A stretch of 7,178 nt of DNA from NCBI GenBank assembly GCA_011390085.1, contig JAABTB010000112.1:1-7178 (forward strand), written 5' to 3'. Source of the DNA: Desulfobacula sp. GTDB taxonomy: Bacteria; Desulfobacterota; Desulfobacteria; Desulfobacterales; Desulfobacteraceae. Positions 1 to 5,679 of this stretch are shown here, in pieces. The notes under the pieces were generated by a model. That model had not been told where the DNA came from. It did no database searches and was given only the letters and a program-made list of their open reading frames with translations. Numbering within the stretch: position 1 is the first letter of the stretch; each line of letters begins with the position of its first letter. Position numbers and translations under genes: made by a program.

Positions 1-1404
1 CGGATGTTTGCAGGGGAATGGGGCGGCACCATGCTCCTGACGGAGCCCGAAGCCGGTTCCGATGTGGGGGCGCTGACCACCTCGGCCGTCAAAAACCCGG
101 ACGGAACCTATTCCATCAAGGGGTCCAAGATTTTCATCTCTGCCGGGGAGCATGATCTCTGCGACAATATCATCCACCCGGTCCTGGCCCGGATTGAAGG
201 GGCACCGGCAGGAACCCGGGGTATTTCCCTGTTCCTGGTTCCCAAATACCATGTCAATGACGACGGGTCCCTGGGGGAATTCAACCATGTGGTCTGCACC
301 GGGCTTGAACATAAGATGGGCATCCACGGCAATGCCACGGCCTCCCTTTCCCTGGGGGAAAAAGGGGATTGCATCGGCACCCTTCTGGGGGAAGAAAACA
401 AGGGCATGCCGGAAATGTTCCGGATGATGAATGAGGCCCGGGCCTTTGTGGGCATGCAGGGGTTTGCCGTGGCATCGGCCTCCTATATGTATGCCCTGGA
501 ATATGCCAGGACAAGGGTTCAGGGAAGACACCTTTTGGCCGGGAAGAATGCCGAGGCCGAGAATGTGACCATTATCCAGCACCCGGATGTGAAACGCCAG
601 CTTCTGAACATGAAGGTGTATACCGAAGGCATGCGGTCTTTAATCTATTATTACGGCAAATGTTCGGATATTGTCCATACCACCGGGGATGCAAAGCTCA
701 AAGCCGATACGGCGGCCCTCATCGAGGTGCTGACCCCCATTGTCAAGGGATATGTGACGGATAAATCCCTTGAGATCTGCTCCCACGGGGTCCAGGTCTA
801 CGGCGGTTACGGCTATATCTGCGAATACCCGGTGGAGCAGCTCATGCGGGATTCGAGGATCTTCATGATCTATGAGGGCACCAACGGCATCCAGGCCATG
901 GACCTTCTGGGCCGGAAACTGTCCATGAACAAAGGAGAAAGCTTCGCCTATTTCCTGGACCAGATGAAATCCACCATTGAAGATGCAAAGAAAATCGACG
1001 GGCTCCAGGCCATGGCTGAGAAGACAGCCCATGCCGTATCCAGGCTGGAGGCACTGGCAAAGGAAATGGGCCGGCGGGCCGGATCGGAACGGGTCTTGAA
1101 CGCCTATGCATTTGCCCATCCCTTCCTTGAAGTGACCGGGGATGTGACCTTTGCCTGGATGCACCTGTGGCGGGCCTCCATTGCCGCACCCAAACTGGCA
1201 CAAAAGGCAGGGAGCCTGGACAGGGAAGCAGTCCAAAAGGCTGCGCCAAAAAATAAGGACGCGGCGTTCTATGCAGGACAGATGGAATCGGCCAAATTTT
1301 TTATCCATACCCTTTTAACCGCTACCTGTGGTAAAATGGATGCCATCCTGGAAGGGAACACCAGCGTGGAAGACATCCTGGATGTCTCCTTCGGAACAAA
1401 ATAA
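1..1404 (+). CDS. Acyl-CoA dehydrogenase with extra C-terminal domain (5' partial)
   Basis: FAD-dependent acyl-CoA dehydrogenase, which oxidises an acyl-CoA to the trans-2-enoyl-CoA and passes electrons to an electron-transfer flavoprotein. The frame is open through the first base, so the N-terminus (probably 130-150 residues, the first helical domain) lies outside the window; the ATG at 4 is internal. Counting from that ATG, LTEPEAGSD (residues 12-20) is the classic flavin/substrate-binding stretch of the middle domain. The C-terminal helical domain follows, with YGGYGY and then IYEGTNGIQ; Glu291 (codon 874-876) of YEGT aligns with the catalytic base of medium-chain dehydrogenase. After about residue 320 there is a further helical domain of about 130 residues, typical of the roughly 590-600-aa subfamily that includes DmdC (3-methylmercaptopropionyl-CoA dehydrogenase) and many uncharacterised enzymes. 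The substrate cannot be told from sequence. It ends in TAA 11 nt before the phasin-like gene and is probably co-transcribed with it. Confidence 0.93.
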   Translation, partial: RMFAGEWGGTMLLTEPEAGSDVGALTTSAVKNPDGTYSIKGSKIFISAGEHDLCDNIIHPVLARIEGAPAGTRGISLFLVPKYHVNDDGSLGEFNHVVCTGLEHKMGIHGNATASLSLGEKGDCIGTLLGEENKGMPEMFRMMNEARAFVGMQGFAVASASYMYALEYARTRVQGRHLLAGKNAEAENVTIIQHPDVKRQLLNMKVYTEGMRSLIYYYGKCSDIVHTTGDAKLKADTAALIEVLTPIVKGYVTDKSLEICSHGVQVYGGYGYICEYPVEQLMRDSRIFMIYEGTNGIQAMDLLGRKLSMNKGESFAYFLDQMKSTIEDAKKIDGLQAMAEKTAHAVSRLEALAKEMGRRAGSERVLNAYAFAHPFLEVTGDVTFAWMHLWRASIAAPKLAQKAGSLDREAVQKAAPKNKDAAFYAGQMESAKFFIHTLLTATCGKMDAILEGNTSVEDILDVSFGTK

Positions 1405-1415
1405 AGGGAGGAATC

Positions 1416-1715
1416 ATGTTTGACTATTTGAAAAAAAGCCTGTTGACCGGCGTGGGTCTGGCCTTGAGATCAAAGGCGGAAATTGAGGATCTGGCAAAGG
1501 AATTTGCCAAGACATCCAGCATGAGCCAGGACGAGGCCAGGGATTTTCTAAAGGATTGCCAGGGGAAATATGAAGAGGCCAGGGCGGAATTTGATAAAAA
1601 GCTGGAGGCGACCATTGAAAAAATCCTGAAAAAACTGGATCTGCCGTCCCGGTCCGATATCAAGGCCCTCAATGACCGGATGGATGCCCTGACAAAAAAA
1701 CTGACCGATGAATAA
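1416..1715 (+). CDS. Small phasin-like (PhaF/PhaI-type) helical protein
   Basis: A 99-aa, highly charged, almost wholly helical protein with no signal peptide or membrane segment. Residues about 17-75 are rich in Lys, Glu and Ala, with a spacing that suggests a long amphipathic helix. The C-terminal part, DLPSRSDIKALNDRMDALTK (residues 75-94), is the LPSR-D-x-x-x-L-x-x-R-x-x-x-L pattern seen at the end of the structured region in polyhydroxyalkanoate granule-associated phasins, and probably forms a short coiled coil for oligomerisation. Phasins coat storage granules or act as regulators; no PHA synthase or depolymerase is visible here, so a granule role is an inference. The start is clear: AGGGAGG at 1405-1411 sits 4 nt before the ATG and overlaps the end of the dehydrogenase gene. 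The UbiB-type kinase gene follows 21 nt downstream in the same reading frame. It could instead be a generic coiled-coil partner of that membrane kinase. Confidence 0.75.
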   Translation: MFDYLKKSLLTGVGLALRSKAEIEDLAKEFAKTSSMSQDEARDFLKDCQGKYEEARAEFDKKLEATIEKILKKLDLPSRSDIKALNDRMDALTKKLTDE

Positions 1716-1736
1716 GCCGTTGACGGCCGGACCTGT

Positions 1737-3437
1737 ATGCTGAGCATCAAAACCATCGGCCGGGTGGGCAAGCGGTACCGCCATCTGCTGCGGTACCAGC
1801 AGATCCTCAGCGTTATTTTAAAATACGGTTTTGAAAACATCATTCATGCCATGAATATCGACCGGTATATTGAATCCGGTCTTCAGCTCATTCCCTTTGT
1901 CACCCGGCATGAAAAGGTTGAAAAGCTGTCCAATACCCAGAGGATCAGGATGGCCCTGGAAGAACTAGGCCCCACCTTTATCAAGATGGGGCAGGTTCTG
2001 TCTTCCCGGCCGGACCTGATCCCGGTGGACCTTCTCCAGGAACTGACCAGACTCCAGGATCATGTGCCCTCCTTTGAGTTTGAACAGGTCAAAACCATTA
2101 TCGCCTCTGAATTCGGCCTTCCCCATGACCAGGTGTTCCGGTCCATGGAAGAAAGCCCTTTTGCCAGCGCCTCCATCGGCCAGGTTCACCGAGCAAGGAA
2201 CCAGGACAATGAACCCGTGGCCGTTAAAATCCAGAGGCCCGGCATCAAAAAGATTATTGAGATTGATCTTGAAATCATCCATCACCTGGCCTCCATTATG
2301 GAGAACAATATCGAGGAGGCCTCTATTTTCAACCCGGTCAGGATCGTGGAAGAATTTGCGAAAACCCTTGAAAAAGAGCTGGATTATTCGGTTGAGGCCT
2401 CCAATATGGAACGGATGGCCCAGCAGTTTAAAGATGACCGGACCATCCATATTCCGGGGGTCTTTACCGCTGAATCCGGCGAACGGGTTCTCACCATGGA
2501 ATACATCGACGGCATCAAGGCCGATGACATTGACGCCATAGATGCTGCCGGGCTGGACAGAAAGCTCATTACCCAAAGAGGGGCCGACTTTATCATGAAG
2601 CAGGTCTTCGAGTATGGATTCTTCCATGCCGACCCCCATCCGGGCAATATCTTTATCCTGGAAAAAAACCGTATCTGCCCGGTGGATTTCGGCATGACCG
2701 GCTTTGTGGACAAAACCACCCGGGAAGTGTTTGTGGATCTCATCCACAGCATTGCCGTAAACAATCATAAACTCACGGCCCGGCTATTATGCGAGCTTGC
2801 AGAATATGAAACCCTGCCGGATCTGTCCCGGCTGGAAAAAGAGGTATCTCTGTTTGTATCCCTTCACCTGTCAAAAACCTTGAAGGATATTAAAACCGCC
2901 CGGATGCTGAACCAGTTCCTTGAGCTGTGTGCCGCCCACAAGCTTCGCATTCCGCCGGATTTCTTTCTGATGATGAAGGCCTTTATCTCCATTGAAGGGG
3001 TGGCAAGACAGCTTGACCCTGACTTTGACATGATTTCCCATGCCGTTCCTTACGTGACGGCGGCAAAACAAAGGAAATTCAAGCCTTCAAGAATTGCGGA
3101 AGATGTCATGGGGCTGGCGCGGGAATCCTACCGGCTGCTCCAGACCCTTCCCGGAGATGCCATAGAAATCATGCGTCTTACAAAATCCGGGAAGCTGTCC
3201 TTCAGTATTAAGATCGATAACCTGGATAAGCTGTTGAACAACCAGGACCAGACCAGCAACCGGATTTCCTTTTCCATCATTATCGCGGCCCTGATCCTGG
3301 GGTCTGCCGTTGTCATCAACTCCGACGTCCCGCCCATTCTTTTCGGGGTGTCCGTCATCGGCATCGCAGGTTTTATGGCGGCGGCAGTTCTCGGCATCTG
3401 GCTGTTGATCGCCATTATCCAGAAGGGTCGGTTGTGA
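1737..3437 (+). CDS. UbiB/ABC1 (AarF/ADCK) family atypical kinase, membrane-anchored
   Basis: 566-aa member of the ABC1/ADCK/UbiB family of protein-kinase-like ATPases, which support isoprenoid-quinone synthesis or lipid handling at the membrane. All family hallmarks are present: the KxGQ motif (K83-M-G-Q86) in the N-terminal extension, the Ala-rich nucleotide loop ASASIGQVH (143-151), the VAVK lysine (K164), the ExD motif (E214-L-D216), the catalytic loop HADPHPGN (297-304) and the metal-binding DFG (D317-G319). The C-terminus has two hydrophobic helices at about 510-529 and 534-561, the usual membrane anchor. Length is close to that of E. coli UbiB (546 aa). ATG 1737 is the first possible start after the in-frame stop at 1713-1715, and it gives the usual distance to KxGQ. 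It has no convincing Shine-Dalgarno sequence, which suggests translational coupling to the phasin-like gene. If the host uses menaquinone, as most Desulfobacterota do, the partner pathway differs from that of E. coli UbiB; the exact substrate is unknown. Confidence 0.95.
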   Translation: MLSIKTIGRVGKRYRHLLRYQQILSVILKYGFENIIHAMNIDRYIESGLQLIPFVTRHEKVEKLSNTQRIRMALEELGPTFIKMGQVLSSRPDLIPVDLLQELTRLQDHVPSFEFEQVKTIIASEFGLPHDQVFRSMEESPFASASIGQVHRARNQDNEPVAVKIQRPGIKKIIEIDLEIIHHLASIMENNIEEASIFNPVRIVEEFAKTLEKELDYSVEASNMERMAQQFKDDRTIHIPGVFTAESGERVLTMEYIDGIKADDIDAIDAAGLDRKLITQRGADFIMKQVFEYGFFHADPHPGNIFILEKNRICPVDFGMTGFVDKTTREVFVDLIHSIAVNNHKLTARLLCELAEYETLPDLSRLEKEVSLFVSLHLSKTLKDIKTARMLNQFLELCAAHKLRIPPDFFLMMKAFISIEGVARQLDPDFDMISHAVPYVTAAKQRKFKPSRIAEDVMGLARESYRLLQTLPGDAIEIMRLTKSGKLSFSIKIDNLDKLLNNQDQTSNRISFSIIIAALILGSAVVINSDVPPILFGVSVIGIAGFMAAAVLGIWLLIAIIQKGRL

Positions 3438-3441
3438 TTTC

Positions 3442-3468
3442 GTCAAGGGAGGGCGGATCGACCTTGAC
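3442..3468. terminator. Hairpin between convergent genes (candidate bidirectional terminator)
   Basis: GTCAAGG (3442-3448) and CCTTGAC (3462-3468) are perfect 7-bp inverted repeats with a 13-nt loop. They lie wholly in the 35-nt gap between the UbiB-family stop (3435-3437) and the stop of the CYTH gene on the other strand (3473-3475). The position is what one expects for a shared terminator. The T-tract is poor on both sides (TCAGCTATTTTA on +, GAAATCAC on -), so a classical intrinsic terminator is not certain. Confidence 0.4.
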
Positions 3469-3472
3469 TCAG

Positions 3473-3946
3473 CTATTTTAAGTCCCATTTTGTATAAGGA
3501 TGAAACACCAGACTGGAATTATAATATCTCGGATCATGGGTGACCTCCTCCCCGATCCAGGGGGGCAGCTCAATTTTCTGGTCTTCGGCGTCCAGCTCTA
3601 CCTCGGCAAGGATCAACCCCTGGTTTTCGCCTGAAAATTCATCAATTTCCCAGAACAATCCCTTGTATTCAATACGACGGCGGGTCTTTTCAATAATGGG
3701 TTTTTCAGCCAGGTCATGGAGGATGGCATCGGCATCGGCCAGGGGAATTTCATATTCATATTCCCTGCGTTTCGCCCCCCGGCTCATCCCCTTGAGGGTC
3801 AGGAAGCCTTTTTCACCGGCCGTGCGAGCCCTCACCGTCCTTTCCTTTGAACGGTTCAGATAGCCCTGGCGATAAAGGACAGGGGTTCCAAGGGTCCGCC
3901 ACGCATCCCCCTTCAGGAGAAATTTTCTTTCTATTTCAACGCCCAT
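3473..3946 (-). CDS. CYTH-domain protein (triphosphate tunnel metalloenzyme-like)
   Basis: 157-aa single-domain CYTH (CyaB/thiamine triphosphatase) protein, the family of triphosphate tunnel metalloenzymes. The signature ExExK is at the N-terminus as E4-I-E6-R-K8 in VEIERKF. Other tunnel residues expected from the family can be seen: R39 and R41 in TVRARTA, K52 in LTLKG, E62/E64/E66 in the alternating EYEYE strand, R89-R91, E100 and D102 in WEIDEF, and E115/E117 in AEVELD. The DPRYYN segment near residue 140 matches the C-terminal motif of short bacterial members of about 150 aa such as the Nitrosomonas and Clostridium tripolyphosphatases. The likely activity is metal-dependent hydrolysis of inorganic tripolyphosphate or a nucleoside triphosphate; adenylate cyclase activity is less likely but possible in the family. 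It is cytoplasmic. AAGGAAG (3949-3955, read on -) precedes the ATG, and the gene lies 50 nt downstream of the CheD-like gene on the same strand, so the two are probably co-transcribed. Confidence 0.9.
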   Translation of the reverse strand: MGVEIERKFLLKGDAWRTLGTPVLYRQGYLNRSKERTVRARTAGEKGFLTLKGMSRGAKRREYEYEIPLADADAILHDLAEKPIIEKTRRRIEYKGLFWEIDEFSGENQGLILAEVELDAEDQKIELPPWIGEEVTHDPRYYNSSLVFHPYTKWDLK

Positions 3947-3996
3947 GGCTTCCTTTGCCCATGCGGAATTCCCGGCAGCCCCGTCTCATGATTCCG

Positions 3997-4506
3997 TTAC
4001 CGGTCATTTGAGTATGGATACCAGTCGGATTCCCTCAGCCGTCCCACCTTCAGTATTCCGATTTCATAGGTTGAGGTATTAAATACGATTTTACGGCCCA
4101 GCTCTCCGCCAACATCTTCGGAAACAATTTTAATTTTTTGATTGAATAAAATTTGTCGGGCAGTTCTAAGATTGTCCTTGCCGATATCCCGTTTTGAAAC
4201 ATCGGTATTGAACGCCCCGCCAAACATCTGTGCTTCCAGGTTTGAAAGCTTTGATCCGCCGGCGACCATCATACGGATCAAGGTCAGAACAGCAACATTG
4301 CCGTAAAGGGAAGTTGCTTTATCCCTGCCCTTTACATGGGGGAACAGGAAATGATTCATGCCCCCGGTTTTAAGGGACCGGTCATAGAGGCTCACGGCCA
4401 CGGATGACCCGAGAACGGTTGAAATCGTAGTGGGCCTCTCCGGCAGATAAATAAATCCCGGCCTTAAAAAATAATCCTGAACAACCGGTCGGGTGTCCTG
4501 TGTCAT
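3997..4506 (-). CDS. CheD-family protein with catalytic Cys replaced by Ser
   Basis: 169-aa protein covering the whole CheD (chemoreceptor glutamine deamidase) domain. Family landmarks in order are TVLGSSVAVSLYD (30-42), GGMNHFLFP (48-56), LEAQMFGGA (90-98), IGKDNL (108-113) and EDVGGELGRK (130-139). Active CheD proteins use a Cys-His pair (C27 and H44 in Thermotoga maritima) in the LGSCV motif. Here that position is S35 (TCC, bases 4402-4404), while the His 17 residues later, H52, is conserved at exactly the family spacing. The usual Lys in the AK-x-FGGA motif is Gln93. Length and the other motifs are intact, so it is not a decayed gene, but deamidase activity is doubtful; a binding or adaptor role (as with CheC partners) would be consistent. 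No other chemotaxis gene is nearby. The ATG has GGAA 7 nt upstream and a good promoter candidate further up. The CYTH gene follows. Confidence 0.88.
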   Translation of the reverse strand: MTQDTRPVVQDYFLRPGFIYLPERPTTISTVLGSSVAVSLYDRSLKTGGMNHFLFPHVKGRDKATSLYGNVAVLTLIRMMVAGGSKLSNLEAQMFGGAFNTDVSKRDIGKDNLRTARQILFNQKIKIVSEDVGGELGRKIVFNTSTYEIGILKVGRLRESDWYPYSNDR

Positions 4507-4541
4507 TTCAATATTCCATTTTCCGTTTTTATGATTTTTTT

Positions 4542-4570
4542 GTTTTATCCTATTCCCTCTTTCATATCAA
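4542..4570 (-). promoter_or_regulatory. Candidate sigma70-type promoter for the CheD-CYTH unit
   Basis: Read on the minus strand, TTGATA (4565-4570, 5/6 match to the -35 consensus) is followed after 17 nt by TAAAAC (4542-4547, 4/6 match to the -10 consensus). It is 35 nt upstream of the CheD-like ATG, and the stretch between is A-rich. Found by eye; no transcription start is known. Confidence 0.45.
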
Positions 4571-4574
4571 GTCG

Positions 4575-4584
4575 AATCCGGATT
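4575..4584. promoter_or_regulatory. 10-bp palindrome upstream of the CheD promoter
   Basis: AATCCGGATT is a perfect 10-bp palindrome just upstream of the candidate -35 box of the minus-strand unit. It could be an operator half or a chance event; ten-base palindromes are short enough to arise randomly. Confidence 0.2.
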
Positions 4585-4629
4585 AGCTCCAAAATCGCAT
4601 GGGACCTTTGGTTTCTTTCATCTTGCGAA

Positions 4630-4660
4630 GTTCGGGAGCTTATGATAAGGTCGTTCGGGA
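4630..4660. repeat. Direct repeat pair GTTCGGGA
   Basis: GTTCGGGA occurs at 4630-4637 and again at 4653-4660, 23 bp apart start to start, which is about two helical turns. Both copies lie in the divergent intergenic region, 57-87 nt upstream of the first gene of the ABC operon, where an activator of that operon could bind. ACGGG is then repeated at 4670-4674 and 4677-4681. No known regulator motif is recognised. Confidence 0.3.
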
Positions 4661-4687
4661 CAATGGTAAACGGGCAACGGGTATAGA
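4657..4687 (+). promoter_or_regulatory. Weak candidate promoter for the ABC transporter operon
   Basis: GGGACA (4657-4662) and TATAGA (4682-4687) match the -35 and -10 consensus at 4 of 6 positions each, with a long 19-nt spacer. The -10-like box lies inside the palindrome at 4679-4692. This is the best plus-strand pair I see in 4507-4716, but it is weak; an activator-dependent or non-sigma70 promoter is equally possible. Confidence 0.22.
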
Positions 4688-4692
4688 TACCC
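4679..4692. promoter_or_regulatory. Inverted repeat GGGTAT-AG-ATACCC, candidate operator
   Basis: Perfect 6-bp arms with a 2-nt centre, ending 24 nt before the start of the first ABC operon gene and overlapping the weak -10 candidate. The symmetry and location fit a repressor site for a dimeric regulator. No particular regulator family can be named. Confidence 0.35.
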
Positions 4693-4716
4693 TAAAATCA
4701 TAACCATGAGCTATTA

Positions 4717-5679
4717 ATGATAGATCTCCCTCATATTCGCATCGGACATCTGAAAATTTGTGATCATTTGATTTTAGGCGTGGCCCATCTTCATCTGGAA
4801 CAGCAGCCCAGGACCCTTTCCCGGTCAATCCTTGAACCCGTGGTCATGAATGCCTGGCAGCCGGTTTCTGAAAGCCTTTTAAACCAGGTCATCGACGGTG
4901 CTTTTATCCCGGCTCCCCTGGCCATGGATCTCTTTGCATCGGGTCTTGATATAAGGCTGCTCATGTTTACGCACCGGAACGGGAGCGTCATCCTAAAAAG
5001 CAAATCATCAGATATTAAAACCTTGTCCGGATTTAAGGGGAAAATCGTCCTTGTGCCGGCTGAATTCTCCATTCAGAATATGCTTCTCCACCGACTGCTG
5101 TCCTCGGCCGGGCTCAGCTTTGGGGCCCATGATCAGAAAACCGTTGATGTAGTCCGGGAAATTGTTCCTTCTTATCTGATGGCAGACATGGGAGCCGCCG
5201 ACAGTGATCAGGATATCGCCGGTTTTGCTGTTGAAGAACCCTTTGGCAGAGCGGCCGAAAAAAAGGGTCTGGCCCGGAGAATCTGCACCACGGGCAGTTT
5301 GTGGAAAAACCATCCCGGTTCCGTCTTTGTCCTTAAACGATCCTTTATTGAAAAATATCCTGAGGCTGTAAAAGAAATTATATCCTTATTTGTCCGGACG
5401 GCCGGATGGATTGAAGAAAACAAAAATGAGGCTCTTTTGTCCCTGGCCCAGTTCTTTTTAGGACAGGACAGGGAAATGATCCGTCCCATCCTTTTTAAAA
5501 CCGATTTGACCTATGATATCCCTCTTCTGGTTCCCGACCCGGATGCATTGAACATCATTCAGGAGTATATGTCCGGCGCCATGGGCATCATGACGGCCGG
5601 CATTGATGTAAATCACCTGATCGACAGATCCTTTATCCTAGAGACAGTATCGGAAAATCACATTGAAAATACAAATTGA
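4717..5679 (+). CDS. Leaderless NrtA/SsuA-type substrate-binding-like protein (probably cytoplasmic)
   Basis: 320-aa protein with the periplasmic-binding-protein type II fold of the nitrate/sulfonate/taurine/bicarbonate (NMT1/NrtA/SsuA) group. It opens directly on the first strand of the fold, IRIGHLKI (7-14), and has no signal peptide. An in-frame stop at 4693-4695 and no alternative start codon before ATG 4717 exclude a longer form. Landmarks are the AWQPVSESL segment (46-54), GFKGKIVLVP (105-114) at the domain hinge, GFAVEEPF (169-176) and SLWKNHP (194-200). The same landmarks occur in the Tat-exported binding protein encoded at 6427, with an offset of 33 residues both at the first strand and at WKNHP, so the two are paralogs and this one begins where the mature form of the other would begin. 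The probable location is the cytoplasm, perhaps sensing ligand and acting on the ATPase encoded next, like the C-terminal domain of NrtC/CmpC; this role is inferred. The Shine-Dalgarno is weak (GAG at 4708-4710). The gene overlaps the ATPase gene by 17 nt. Confidence 0.85.
   Translation: MIDLPHIRIGHLKICDHLILGVAHLHLEQQPRTLSRSILEPVVMNAWQPVSESLLNQVIDGAFIPAPLAMDLFASGLDIRLLMFTHRNGSVILKSKSSDIKTLSGFKGKIVLVPAEFSIQNMLLHRLLSSAGLSFGAHDQKTVDVVREIVPSYLMADMGAADSDQDIAGFAVEEPFGRAAEKKGLARRICTTGSLWKNHPGSVFVLKRSFIEKYPEAVKEIISLFVRTAGWIEENKNEALLSLAQFFLGQDREMIRPILFKTDLTYDIPLLVPDPDALNIIQEYMSGAMGIMTAGIDVNHLIDRSFILETVSENHIENTN

Noticed and set aside
640..1308. 222-aa open frame antisense to the acyl-CoA dehydrogenase
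   Set aside because: The plus strand carries conserved dehydrogenase motifs including the catalytic Glu here; the antisense frame is a codon-bias shadow with no domain features.
1965..2768. 267-aa open frame antisense to the UbiB-family gene
   Set aside because: It overlaps every kinase motif of the real gene and looks like a shadow of GC-biased codons.
3964..3996. CGGAAT / ATTCCG inverted repeat between the CheD-like and CYTH genes
   Set aside because: Only 6 bp with a 21-nt loop and no T-tract; not enough to call a terminator, and the genes look co-transcribed.
4599..4703. 34-codon open frame on the plus strand just upstream of the leaderless binding-protein gene
   Set aside because: Considered as a missing signal peptide joined by a frameshift or as a leader peptide. 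It has no Shine-Dalgarno, no long hydrophobic core ahead of a cleavage site and a charged C-terminal half, so neither idea is supported.
4640..4828. 62-aa open frame on the minus strand overlapping the start of the leaderless binding-protein gene
   Set aside because: It runs antisense through well-supported coding sequence, shows no family resemblance and has no recognisable ribosome binding site.
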